From positions 1 through 34,215 of the forward strand of contig JAUIKV010000004.1 in the NCBI GenBank assembly GCA_030430615.1: DNA of 34,215 nt, written 5' to 3'. The position numbers were made by a program, and so were the translations under genes. The notes below the pieces were generated by a model that did no database searches, was not told the origin of the DNA, and saw only the letters and a list, made by a program, of their open reading frames with translations. The DNA comes from Bacteroidia bacterium (GTDB taxonomy: Bacteria > Bacteroidota > Bacteroidia > Flavobacteriales > Flavobacteriaceae). Positions 26,120 to 33,238 of this stretch are shown piece after piece. Every line of letters begins with the position of its first letter. The stretch's first letter is position 1.

Positions 26120-27190
26120 GTGGAGAAGATAGACTATATCGTAGTAGGACTGGGACTGGCAGGGATCGCTTTGGTCGAGGAGTTAACCCGTAGAAACCGG
26201 AGTTTTATGGTGTTCGAGGACGAATCTCAAACATCTTCCCTTGTGGCCGGGGGCATGTACAACCCTGTGGTGCTTAAAAGATTCAACCCGGTATGGAAAG
26301 GAGACGAGCAACTGGAAGTGGCTCTTCCTTACTACAAGAGACTCGAGGAGAAGTTCCAGTCTGCATACGACAGGAGAATGGATATTTTACGAATCTTCAA
26401 GAGCGTAGAGGAGCAGAACAATTGGTTCACGGCATGTGACAAGCCTCGTTTGCGGCCTTTCCTGGAGCCCGTGATCGAGGATAACGAATACGCTGAAGTC
26501 AAAGCCGAATTTCGACTTGGAAGGGTCAGGGGAACCGGCAGGGTCAAGGTGAAGGAGCTGGTGAACGACTATCGCGACTATCTCGAATCCCAAGGGCGTT
26601 TGACGCGCAAGAGCTTCTCGTATGACGATCTGAAATTGATTGGCAAGGGAAACAAGGAGGAGCTGCAGTATGGGAGACATATGGCGAATGGCATTGTTTT
26701 CTGTGAAGGCAATGGTGTTGCAAACAATCCTTATTTCAACTGGCTCCCCCTGGAAGGAACCAAAGGAGAGCTCATCACGATCCACGCTACTGATCTGAAG
26801 CTGGAAGAGGTGATAAAATCTGCCGTTTTTGTAATGCCTCTGGGCAACGATCTCTACAAGATCGGGGCGACTTTCAATTGGAGCGACAAGACAAATCTGC
26901 CAACCGATCAGGGTCGTGAGGAGCTTCTGGAGAAATTGAAGACCGTCATCTCCTGTGATTTTGAAGTGAGGGATCATGAAGCGGGGGTCAGACCCACCAC
27001 TCCTGATCGCAGGCCACTGTTGGGCAAACACCCCGATCATCCGAGGCTGGCTATATTCAATGGATTGGGTACCCGCGGTGTAATGTCATCTCCACTTCTT
27101 GCACGTCAGCTCGTAGCCCATCTTGAAAACGAGATTGAGCTGGATCCCGAAGTGGATATTTCCAGGTTCAGGCGCCTTCTTCAGGCTTGA
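26120..27190 (+). CDS. FAD-dependent oxidoreductase (DAO/glycine-oxidase superfamily)
   Basis: A 356-residue flavoprotein of the D-amino-acid-oxidase fold. The N-terminal Rossmann motif is IDYIVVGLGLAGIALVEEL (GxGxxG), then FVVF-like EDES at the end of strand 2 and SSLVAGGMYNPVV. The C-terminus has RPTTPDRRPLLGKHPDHPRL and GLGTRGVMSSPLLA, the second FAD-contact region. GTG 26120 is chosen over the longer frame, which starts in the gldN terminator. The substrate cannot be told from the sequence; family members act on primary or secondary amines, including glycine and modified tRNA. The last 23 bases overlap the convergent DUF983 gene. Confidence 0.85.
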   Translation: MEKIDYIVVGLGLAGIALVEELTRRNRSFMVFEDESQTSSLVAGGMYNPVVLKRFNPVWKGDEQLEVALPYYKRLEEKFQSAYDRRMDILRIFKSVEEQNNWFTACDKPRLRPFLEPVIEDNEYAEVKAEFRLGRVRGTGRVKVKELVNDYRDYLESQGRLTRKSFSYDDLKLIGKGNKEELQYGRHMANGIVFCEGNGVANNPYFNWLPLEGTKGELITIHATDLKLEEVIKSAVFVMPLGNDLYKIGATFNWSDKTNLPTDQGREELLEKLKTVISCDFEVRDHEAGVRPTTPDRRPLLGKHPDHPRLAIFNGLGTRGVMSSPLLARQLVAHLENEIELDPEVDISRFRRLLQA

Positions 27191-27545
27191 AACTTATGAA
27201 CAGATTAATGTAAAGCAGCCTTGAAATTCGCATCACGAAAGGATTGGCCAGGATCAGAACAACCATTATGCTTACGAGTGATGCAACAAGGCTCAGATCG
27301 AACAACTGGCAAATCACAAATACGGCCACAGCCATCGCCACGGTTATCGCATAGCTCACATACATAGCTCCATAGAAGAAGGAAGGCTCGATCATGTACT
27401 TGAGTCCGCAATTCGAGCAGCTTTCGTGCATTTTCAAATTGTCCTTGAACCGAAAGCCGGCAGGTTTGACAAAAAAGTCGCCTTCCTGGCAGCGGGGACA
27501 TTTATTGTGGTTCACACTGTAGAGCTTGGTTCCTTTTTTCCACAT
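27168..27545 (-). CDS. DUF983 membrane protein with zinc ribbon
   Basis: A 125-residue protein. The N-terminus has two CxxC pairs (CPRC at residues 16-19 and CSNC at 43-46), probably binding zinc, followed by EPSFFYGAMYVSYA and two transmembrane helices (about 60-80 and 84-105). This is the DUF983 family, whose function is unknown. Its 3' end overlaps the FAD-oxidoreductase 3' end by 23 bases; its 5' end faces the ABC-F gene across a shared 54-base promoter region. Confidence 0.88.
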   Translation of the reverse strand: MWKKGTKLYSVNHNKCPRCQEGDFFVKPAGFRFKDNLKMHESCSNCGLKYMIEPSFFYGAMYVSYAITVAMAVAVFVICQLFDLSLVASLVSIMVVLILANPFVMRISRLLYINLFISFKPEEGA

Positions 27546-27566
27546 GGCTGAATCGCATATTTCAGT

Positions 27567-27582
27567 TACTTTTGCAAAGATA
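27567..27582. promoter_or_regulatory. Back-to-back -7 boxes for DUF983 (-) and ABC-F (+)
   Basis: TACTTTTG (27567-27574, plus strand) is followed directly by CAAAGATA (27575-27582), which reads TATCTTTG on the minus strand. Both match TAnnTTTG perfectly. The pair lies in the 54-base gap between the divergent starts, 25 bases before the ABC-F ATG and 29 before the DUF983 ATG. Confidence 0.6.
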
Positions 27583-27599
27583 ATTGATTAAGGACTACT

Positions 27600-29513
27600 A
27601 TGCTTAACGCGCATGACATACAGGTTACATTCTCAGGAGAGGATCTTTTCTCGGGCATTACCTTCAAACTCAATGCGGGTGACCGGGCAGGTCTCGTCGG
27701 CAAGAATGGAGCGGGTAAGTCCACCCTGTTGAAAGTGATAGCCGGGGAGCAGCCCCTCGACGGGGGATCCCTGGCATTTGAGAAGAACGTTAGCATAGGC
27801 TACCTGAGGCAGGACATCGATTTTGAGCACGGTCGAACTGTGTTGGAAGAGGCTTATCAAGCCTTTACGGAAATCAAGAAAATCGAGAAAAAGCTTGAAG
27901 AAGTCAACACAGAGCTGGCGACACGAACTGATTATGAAAGTGATTACTATCACAACCTGATGCATGACCTTGACGACCTGGGCCATCGCTATGAATTGAT
28001 TGGTGGTTACAATTACCAGGGTGACACTGAAAAGATTTTGGCAGGCCTTGGGTTTCGGCAGGAGGATTTTGACAAATCCACCGAGACGTTTTCGGGAGGC
28101 TGGCGCATGCGCATTGAGCTGGCCAAACTGCTGCTTCAGAACCACGACATTCTCCTGCTGGACGAACCCACGAATCATCTCGACATCGAATCCATCATTT
28201 GGTTCGAGGGCTTTCTCAAGTCCTTCAAAGGAGCGATCATGATGGTTTCTCATGACAGAATGTTTTTGGACAATGTCACCAACAGGACCATAGAGATCTC
28301 ACTTGGGCAGATATACGACTACAAAAAGCCCTATTCTGAATTCCTTTTGCTCAGAGGTGAGATAAGGGAAAAGCAGCTCCAGGCAAAAAAGAACCAGGAG
28401 AGGGAGATCAAGCAAACAGAGCAACTGATTGAAAAATTCAGGGCCAAGGCCAATAAGGCTTCCATGGCCCAATCCCTGATCAAAAAGCTCGACAAGGTGG
28501 AACGGATCGAAGTCGACCAGGAAGACCACGCCGTCATGAAAGTCCGGTTTCCTCTGTCGGTGACTCCGGGCAAAGTCGTGATTGAGGCCCATCATGTGTC
28601 AAAGAGCTATGGCGACAATCTCGTCATCGAAGGGGTAGACCTCCTCATCGAAAGAGGAAGTAAAATAGCTTTTGTGGGCCAGAACGGTCAGGGAAAATCG
28701 ACGATGGCCAAGATTATTGTCGGGGAGATTGAATATGAAGGATCGCTCAAATTGGGTCACAATGTGCAGATCGGATATTTTGCACAAAACCAATCCGAAT
28801 ATCTCGACGGTGAAAAAACCGTTTTGGAGACCATGGAAACAGCTGCCTCTGATGCCAACAGGTTTAAGGTGAGAGACATGCTCGGCGCATTTTTGTTTGG
28901 CGGGGACGAAGTGGACAAAAAAGTCAAGGTCCTTTCAGGAGGCGAGCGAAATCGTCTCGCACTTTGCAAAATGCTACTGACCCCTTTCAACGTGTTGATC
29001 ATGGATGAGCCTACGAATCATTTGGACATGGCATCCAAAAGAGTTCTAAAGCAGGCCCTTGAGCAATTTGAAGGCACCCTTATCCTTGTGTCCCATGATA
29101 GGGACTTTCTTCAGGACCTTGCCCACACGGTCTATTCTTTTCGCGATTCTGAGGTCAAAGCCTACCTGGGTGACATCAATTACTTCCTGGAACAACACCA
29201 GATGGAGAGCATGCGGGAAGTGGAGATGAAGAGCAATTCAGAGAAAGCCAATGAACCCCGGAACAAGACAGGAAAGCAGTCACATCAGGATCTCAAGCAG
29301 AAGAAAAAGCTTCAAAATAAATTGAGCAAAGTCGAATCTGAAATATCGAAATTGGAGCACCAGTTGATCAATGACGATGCCGAGATCGGTGAGAATTTTG
29401 AACAGTTGCAACAAGATGAGAAGTTTTTCGACCTTTATCAGCAAAAAAAGGACAGGCTGGCAGAATTAATGACTTCCTGGGAGGAATTGCATGAATTGTT
29501 GGAAGCCCTTTGA
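27600..29513 (+). CDS. ABC-F family ATPase (Uup-like)
   Basis: A 637-residue soluble protein with two ABC ATPase domains and no membrane part. Domain 1 has Walker A GKNGAGKST (about residues 35-43), signature FSGGWRMR, and Walker B ILLLDEPTNHLD. Domain 2 has GQNGQGKST, LSGGERNR and LIMDEPTNHLD. Between them is the charged inter-domain linker (EKQLQAKKNQEREIKQTEQ). The final 75 residues are a Lys/Glu/Gln-rich coiled coil like the Uup C-terminal domain. ABC-F proteins act on the ribosome E site or in resistance; the coiled coil and length favour a Uup-like housekeeping member rather than an antibiotic-resistance determinant. Confidence 0.93.
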   Translation: MLNAHDIQVTFSGEDLFSGITFKLNAGDRAGLVGKNGAGKSTLLKVIAGEQPLDGGSLAFEKNVSIGYLRQDIDFEHGRTVLEEAYQAFTEIKKIEKKLEEVNTELATRTDYESDYYHNLMHDLDDLGHRYELIGGYNYQGDTEKILAGLGFRQEDFDKSTETFSGGWRMRIELAKLLLQNHDILLLDEPTNHLDIESIIWFEGFLKSFKGAIMMVSHDRMFLDNVTNRTIEISLGQIYDYKKPYSEFLLLRGEIREKQLQAKKNQEREIKQTEQLIEKFRAKANKASMAQSLIKKLDKVERIEVDQEDHAVMKVRFPLSVTPGKVVIEAHHVSKSYGDNLVIEGVDLLIERGSKIAFVGQNGQGKSTMAKIIVGEIEYEGSLKLGHNVQIGYFAQNQSEYLDGEKTVLETMETAASDANRFKVRDMLGAFLFGGDEVDKKVKVLSGGERNRLALCKMLLTPFNVLIMDEPTNHLDMASKRVLKQALEQFEGTLILVSHDRDFLQDLAHTVYSFRDSEVKAYLGDINYFLEQHQMESMREVEMKSNSEKANEPRNKTGKQSHQDLKQKKKLQNKLSKVESEISKLEHQLINDDAEIGENFEQLQQDEKFFDLYQQKKDRLAELMTSWEELHELLEAL

Positions 29514-29551
29514 GACTGACAAACAGCCTAAATATTCTTGAGAATTGAAAA

Positions 29552-30121
29552 TCAGTTATTTGATCCCTCGAGTTGAGGAGGATAAGCCATCATGATCTGG
29601 GTCACAAAGTCGTTGATTTTTGCCTCCTTTTTCTCAACACTTTTGCTGTAGGACAAAATGCCTGTGCCTATTCCCTGCCAGGCCAGCTCCTTTTTGCGGG
29701 CATCGATAAGGTCGATGAAAAGTGTGCCCTCTGTGGATGAAGACACGTTGGTGTAGCCCCATCCCATCCCGGGCCCGTACCAGCCGTATCCGTAACCATA
29801 ATACCAGGGATACCAACCATTGTAGTTGTTGGTGTAAACATCAATTCTCTCACGTGACTTGGTAAATATGTTGACCAGTACATCCGGGTCCTCTGAGGGA
29901 ACCATTCCCTTGCTCTGAAGCTCTCTTTCTATCACTCTTAAAATCCTTCTTTTGTCCAGATCCGAAATCTCAACCCGATCAATGCCTTTTTTGTAGAAGG
30001 CATAGGTTTTGAACTCAGAAAAATCTGCTTCCTTGTCGTAATCCGAGTACACGCTTATCGAAGAGCAGGAAACGAAGAGCAAGAGAAAAAGGGTTGCAAA
30101 AGCCGAGTAAATTTTTACCAT
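29552..30121 (-). CDS. DUF4136 lipoprotein
   Basis: A 189-residue lipoprotein. The signal MVKIYSAFATLFLLLFVSC ends at Cys19; ATG 30121 is preferred since the longer frame (30187) would put 22 extra residues before the signal and overlaps the DUF5522 end. The body matches DUF4136 (YDKEADFSEFKTYAFYKK; DPDVLVNIFTKSRE; GTLFIDLIDARKKELAWQG). The middle contains a Tyr/Trp/Gly-rich stretch (about residues 100-125: YNGWYPWYYGYGYG, then GPGMGWGY) found in many family members. Localised to the envelope; function unknown. Confidence 0.85.
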   Translation of the reverse strand: MVKIYSAFATLFLLLFVSCSSISVYSDYDKEADFSEFKTYAFYKKGIDRVEISDLDKRRILRVIERELQSKGMVPSEDPDVLVNIFTKSRERIDVYTNNYNGWYPWYYGYGYGWYGPGMGWGYTNVSSSTEGTLFIDLIDARKKELAWQGIGTGILSYSKSVEKKEAKINDFVTQIMMAYPPQLEGSNN

Positions 30122-30183
30122 GGTCTGTGACTTGATTATTTTGGACGTTCCTAGATACATTATCAAGAATCGTACCATATCTG

Positions 30184-30369
<186 letters not shown>

Positions 30370-30373
30370 TTAT

Positions 30374-30718
30374 ATGGTTCTGATTATCCCCTATATCTTT
30401 CCTTCCACGTTCAATGCGCTAGCCGTATGGCCTTTTATCATTTTGAAAGAGCCGGCGCTACGATCGGATTTCATTCTGATCCATCACGAGAGAATTCACC
30501 TTAGACAGCAGCTCGAATTGCTGTGGGTATTCTTCTTCATCATCTACATGACGGAATTCCTTGCAAAAATAATCATTTACAAGCAACCAAAACTGGCATA
30601 CCGCAACATCAGCTTTGAACGAGAGGCCTATGAAAACGAATACGATCTTGACTATGCCCGAAAAAAACCACTATGGAGCTTTGTCGGATATATCTTTGAG
30701 CGACCGTTGAAACATTGA
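30374..30718 (+). CDS. Small membrane protein with HExxH motif (putative metalloprotease)
   Basis: A 114-residue protein with a hydrophobic N-terminal segment (about 2-25) and a second membrane helix (about 50-70). Between them is a classic zinc-binding HExxH, HERIH at residues 38-42, within HHERIHLRQQLELL. After the second helix comes FEREAYENEYD, whose Glu84 could be the third ligand (ExxA type), giving a minimal gluzincin-like site. It resembles a conserved uncharacterised Bacteroidota family. ATG 30374 begins MVLIIPYIFPS; a longer frame (30329) runs antisense into DUF5522. Catalysis is inferred from the motif only. The start lies 31 bases from the divergent DUF5522 start. Confidence 0.7.
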   Translation: MVLIIPYIFPSTFNALAVWPFIILKEPALRSDFILIHHERIHLRQQLELLWVFFFIIYMTEFLAKIIIYKQPKLAYRNISFEREAYENEYDLDYARKKPLWSFVGYIFERPLKH

Positions 30719-30743
30719 AAAGAAGGTGAAACATTGAAAAGAA
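30708..30743. repeat. 17-bp direct repeat before the PLP-enzyme start
   Basis: TGAAACATTGAAAAGAA occurs at 30708-30724 and 30727-30743 with two bases between. The first copy encodes the last codons of the HExxH protein gene and contains its TGA stop; the second ends directly at the next ATG (30744). Confidence 0.95.
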
Positions 30744-31673
30744 ATGGAGAGGAGCCGTAACCAGCAGGTGCATATGCAAGAAATCGAATCGGCGGAGGTA
30801 TCCCTTTGGATGAAAAGAGAAGATCAGCTGCACCCTCACATTTCAGGCAATAAATTCAGGAAACTCAAATACAACCTGGAGGAGGCCGTTGATCAGGGAT
30901 ACAGCACCTTACTCACCTTTGGTGGAGCTTATTCCAATCATATTTCGGCCCTCGCTTATGCAGGAAAAAAGAACGGGTTGAATACCATAGGTATAATTCG
31001 GGGAGATGAACTTGCGGTGCGGCCTGAGCTCGTGTCCGAGAATCCCACCCTGTCTTTGGCCACAAACCTGGGCATGCAGCTCGAATTTGTGTCACGCGAT
31101 CTTTACAAGTCAAGGCACAAGGAGGAGTTTATCGACCTGCTGAGGGAGCGTTTCGGTGAGTTTTATCTCGTTCCCGAAGGTGGCACCAATGCCCTGGCGA
31201 TCAAGGGTTGTGAAGAGATTCTGAAGGAGGATGACGAGATTTTTGATTATATCTGTGTCTCCGTTGGCACGGGAGGAACAATGACGGGCCTGATCAATTC
31301 TGCCGGAGTCGATCAGAGAGTTTTGGGTTTTCCGAGCCTCAAAGGCGACTTTTTAAGAGAAGAAATTGCAAAAATCGCAATACATCGGGAAAATTGGAGT
31401 TTAGTAAGTGACTATCATTTTGGCGGATATGCGAAAATCAATGAAAAATTGATTAGTTTTATCAACCAGTTTTACAGATCAACCACCATTCCTTTAGATC
31501 CGGTATACACAGGTAAAATGATGTACGGCCTTGTAGACATGATCAAAAACAAACAATTTGAAAAGAATAGCCGAATTTTGGCTATTCATACGGGAGGCCT
31601 ACAAGGCATTGACGGGATGAATCAGAAATTGACAAAAAAGAAATTGCCACTTATATGTGTGGGAGACGAATAA
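30744..31673 (+). CDS. PLP-dependent D-cysteine desulfhydrase / ACC deaminase-like enzyme
   Basis: A 309-residue fold-type II PLP enzyme. The PLP lysine lies in HISGNKFRKLKYNL (about residue 37). TFGGAYSNHISALAYA is the substrate-binding loop, VPEGGTNALAIKG the phosphate region and GTGGTMTGL the PLP-phosphate loop. HTGGLQGIDG near the C-terminus is typical of the ACC deaminase/D-cysteine desulfhydrase family. D-cysteine desulfhydrase is the more likely activity in this phylum, but the two cannot be told apart by eye. It overlaps the next gene by 19 bases. Confidence 0.88.
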   Translation: MERSRNQQVHMQEIESAEVSLWMKREDQLHPHISGNKFRKLKYNLEEAVDQGYSTLLTFGGAYSNHISALAYAGKKNGLNTIGIIRGDELAVRPELVSENPTLSLATNLGMQLEFVSRDLYKSRHKEEFIDLLRERFGEFYLVPEGGTNALAIKGCEEILKEDDEIFDYICVSVGTGGTMTGLINSAGVDQRVLGFPSLKGDFLREEIAKIAIHRENWSLVSDYHFGGYAKINEKLISFINQFYRSTTIPLDPVYTGKMMYGLVDMIKNKQFEKNSRILAIHTGGLQGIDGMNQKLTKKKLPLICVGDE

Positions 31674-32551
31674 GTGTTTTTTTATTGGCTGGATTTGCAT
31701 TGATGCTCTTGGGAGCATGCGGATCGAAGAAAACAGGCAACTCAAAGAGCGACAAGAATGGTTTGACGGTCAGGGAGCGTTATCTCTATGACGAAAGTGA
31801 TCAGATCTTTTATGATTTCAGGGAAAGGAACCAGGACAAGGTCAACAATTTCACCGTAGACTACATCGGTACCTATAAGGACATTGCCATTCGAAAAATG
31901 GAAGAGTACAAAATCCCTGCAAGCATCACCCTGGCCCAGGGAATTCTGGAATCCGGCAACGGATTGTCTGAACTGGCGAAGAAATCAAACAATCATTTCG
32001 GAATTAAATGTCATTCTTCCTGGAAGGGTCAGAAAGTTTATCACGACGATGACCGACGCGGAGAATGTTTCAGAAAGTATCCTACCGCAGAGGGATCATT
32101 CAATGATCATTCCAAGTTTCTCACGAGCAGAGGACGATACGAGTTTCTCTTTGACCTGAGACGAGATGATTACAAGGCCTGGGCAAAGGGACTCAAAAAG
32201 GCAGGATATGCAACCGATCGAAAATACCCGAAGAAACTGATTTCCTTCATCGAGAATTTTGAGCTTTACAAATACGATGACCTTGTGCTTGACGACAAGG
32301 CATATAAGAAGTACGCAAAAGCCCGCGCTTTGGAGATTCCCGAGGAGAGCCAGGTAGCCGATGTCAAGACACATGAAGAGAGAGGTGGAAGGGTGGCCTA
32401 TCGAAGCATTTCGACTTACACCGTTGACAAAGGAGACACGCTTTATTCGATCGCACGAGAACACGATCTCACCGTTGATGAATTAAAGGAGCTCAATAAA
32501 TTGAACTCTAACCATTTATCGGTTGGGCAGGAGTTGATCGTCTCGGAATAA
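31655..32551 (+). CDS. Glucosaminidase-LysM lipoprotein (peptidoglycan hydrolase)
   Basis: A 298-residue exported lipoprotein. The signal ends LMLLGAC with lipid-modified Cys22. Residues about 65-205 are an N-acetylglucosaminidase domain (GH73-like): KIPASITLAQGILESGNGLS contains the likely catalytic Glu, then NNHFGIKCHSSWKG and FRKYPTAEGSFNDHSKFL. The last 45 residues (about 252-297) are one LysM peptidoglycan-binding module (YTVDKGDTLYSIAREHDLT). It probably cleaves the glycan backbone during growth or division. Translation may be coupled to the PLP enzyme through the 19-base overlap. A terminator follows. Confidence 0.93.
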   Translation: MCGRRISVFLLAGFALMLLGACGSKKTGNSKSDKNGLTVRERYLYDESDQIFYDFRERNQDKVNNFTVDYIGTYKDIAIRKMEEYKIPASITLAQGILESGNGLSELAKKSNNHFGIKCHSSWKGQKVYHDDDRRGECFRKYPTAEGSFNDHSKFLTSRGRYEFLFDLRRDDYKAWAKGLKKAGYATDRKYPKKLISFIENFELYKYDDLVLDDKAYKKYAKARALEIPEESQVADVKTHEERGGRVAYRSISTYTVDKGDTLYSIAREHDLTVDELKELNKLNSNHLSVGQELIVSE

Positions 32552-32553
32552 AA

Positions 32554-32580
32554 AAAACCGGGAGCAATGTCCCGGTTTTA
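32554..32580 (+). terminator. Intrinsic terminator after the glucosaminidase gene
   Basis: AAAACCGGGA, loop GCAATG, TCCCGGTTTT, three bases past the TAA stop. The T-run is short (four T), so strength is moderate. The A-run on the left could also serve leftward transcripts. Confidence 0.85.
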
Positions 32581-32617
32581 CAATCAACTCAAAATTAATC
32601 CAATCTACTCCATCCAA

Positions 32618-33064
32618 TCAACTTTCTCTTTTGTCGCTATTTCTCTTTCCGTTGCCCTTTCGGCAGGTCTGACCCCGATTTCTTTTGTTCTGATGCTCCT
32701 TCCAAGTGGCATACTGATCTTTATTTAAGATCTTCTCAACCTCTTTCTGATAGGCCATTTTATCATCCAGCATTTTCAATTGATGCTCGTAACGGGCGTC
32801 GGCGTCAGGCCGCTCATCGCCCTCGAATTGTGCCTTGAACTCTTTTCTCTTCTCGGCCTTTTTCTCGGCCCAGGATTTATTCACCTGAGTCAGTCTTTCC
32901 TGCTGATCTTCGCTGAGATCGAGGTGGAGAGCCATTTTCTTGGTTTTCAAAACCGCCTGCTGCTCAGGCGTAAATTCGCTTCTTTGATGCTGATCTCCTT
33001 TTCCGCGCTGGGCATGAAGGGATAAACTCAATCCTAAAATGATGATGAATGCTATTCTCTTCAT
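32618..33064 (-). CDS. Secreted Spy/CpxP-like small protein
   Basis: A 148-residue exported protein. The signal peptide MKRIAFIIILGLSLSLHA is cut near AQ; an in-frame ATG six codons upstream (33082) is an alternative start. The mature part is helical and highly charged, with FTPEQQAVLKTKKMALHLDL and LSEDQQERLTQVNKSWAEKK. Two LTxxQ-like repeats (FTPEQQ, LSEDQQ) recall Spy/CpxP periplasmic chaperones and the DUF4890-like proteins of this phylum. The C-terminal 25 residues are Lys/Arg/Asn-rich (NKRNRGQTCRKGNGKRNSDK). Function is inferred from fold features only. Its stop lies 38 bases after the convergent terminator. Confidence 0.65.
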   Translation of the reverse strand: MKRIAFIIILGLSLSLHAQRGKGDQHQRSEFTPEQQAVLKTKKMALHLDLSEDQQERLTQVNKSWAEKKAEKRKEFKAQFEGDERPDADARYEHQLKMLDDKMAYQKEVEKILNKDQYATWKEHQNKRNRGQTCRKGNGKRNSDKRES

Positions 33065-33178
33065 GTTTTCAATTTTTTTCATTTTGTTTTATTTGTTTGC
33101 CCTTTTGACTGCCATGGTTGAATTGGGTTTAACACCGAAGTTGTAAAAAAAGTGTTAAAATTTCGAGACCATATCGAA

Positions 33179-33207
33179 TTGCAGAAAAGACCGAATCAGT
33201 ACCTTTA
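33179..33207 (+). promoter_or_regulatory. Probable promoter for the sulfatase gene
   Basis: TTG at 33179-33181 and TACCTTTA at 33200-33207 fit the Bacteroidota -33/-7 pair with an 18-base spacer; the last base of the -7 box is A rather than G. The ATG follows 31 bases later. The rest of the 174-base divergent gap (33065-33238) is AT-rich, with no other feature seen. Confidence 0.4.
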
Positions 33208-33238
33208 GTCTTTACAAAGTCTTATCTAATTTTCGGAT

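Noticed and set aside
32581-32623. CAATCAACT repeated at 32581 and 32615
   Set aside because: Only nine bases, in AT-rich sequence between a terminator and a gene end; not distinguishable from chance and no further units, so not a CRISPR or other array.
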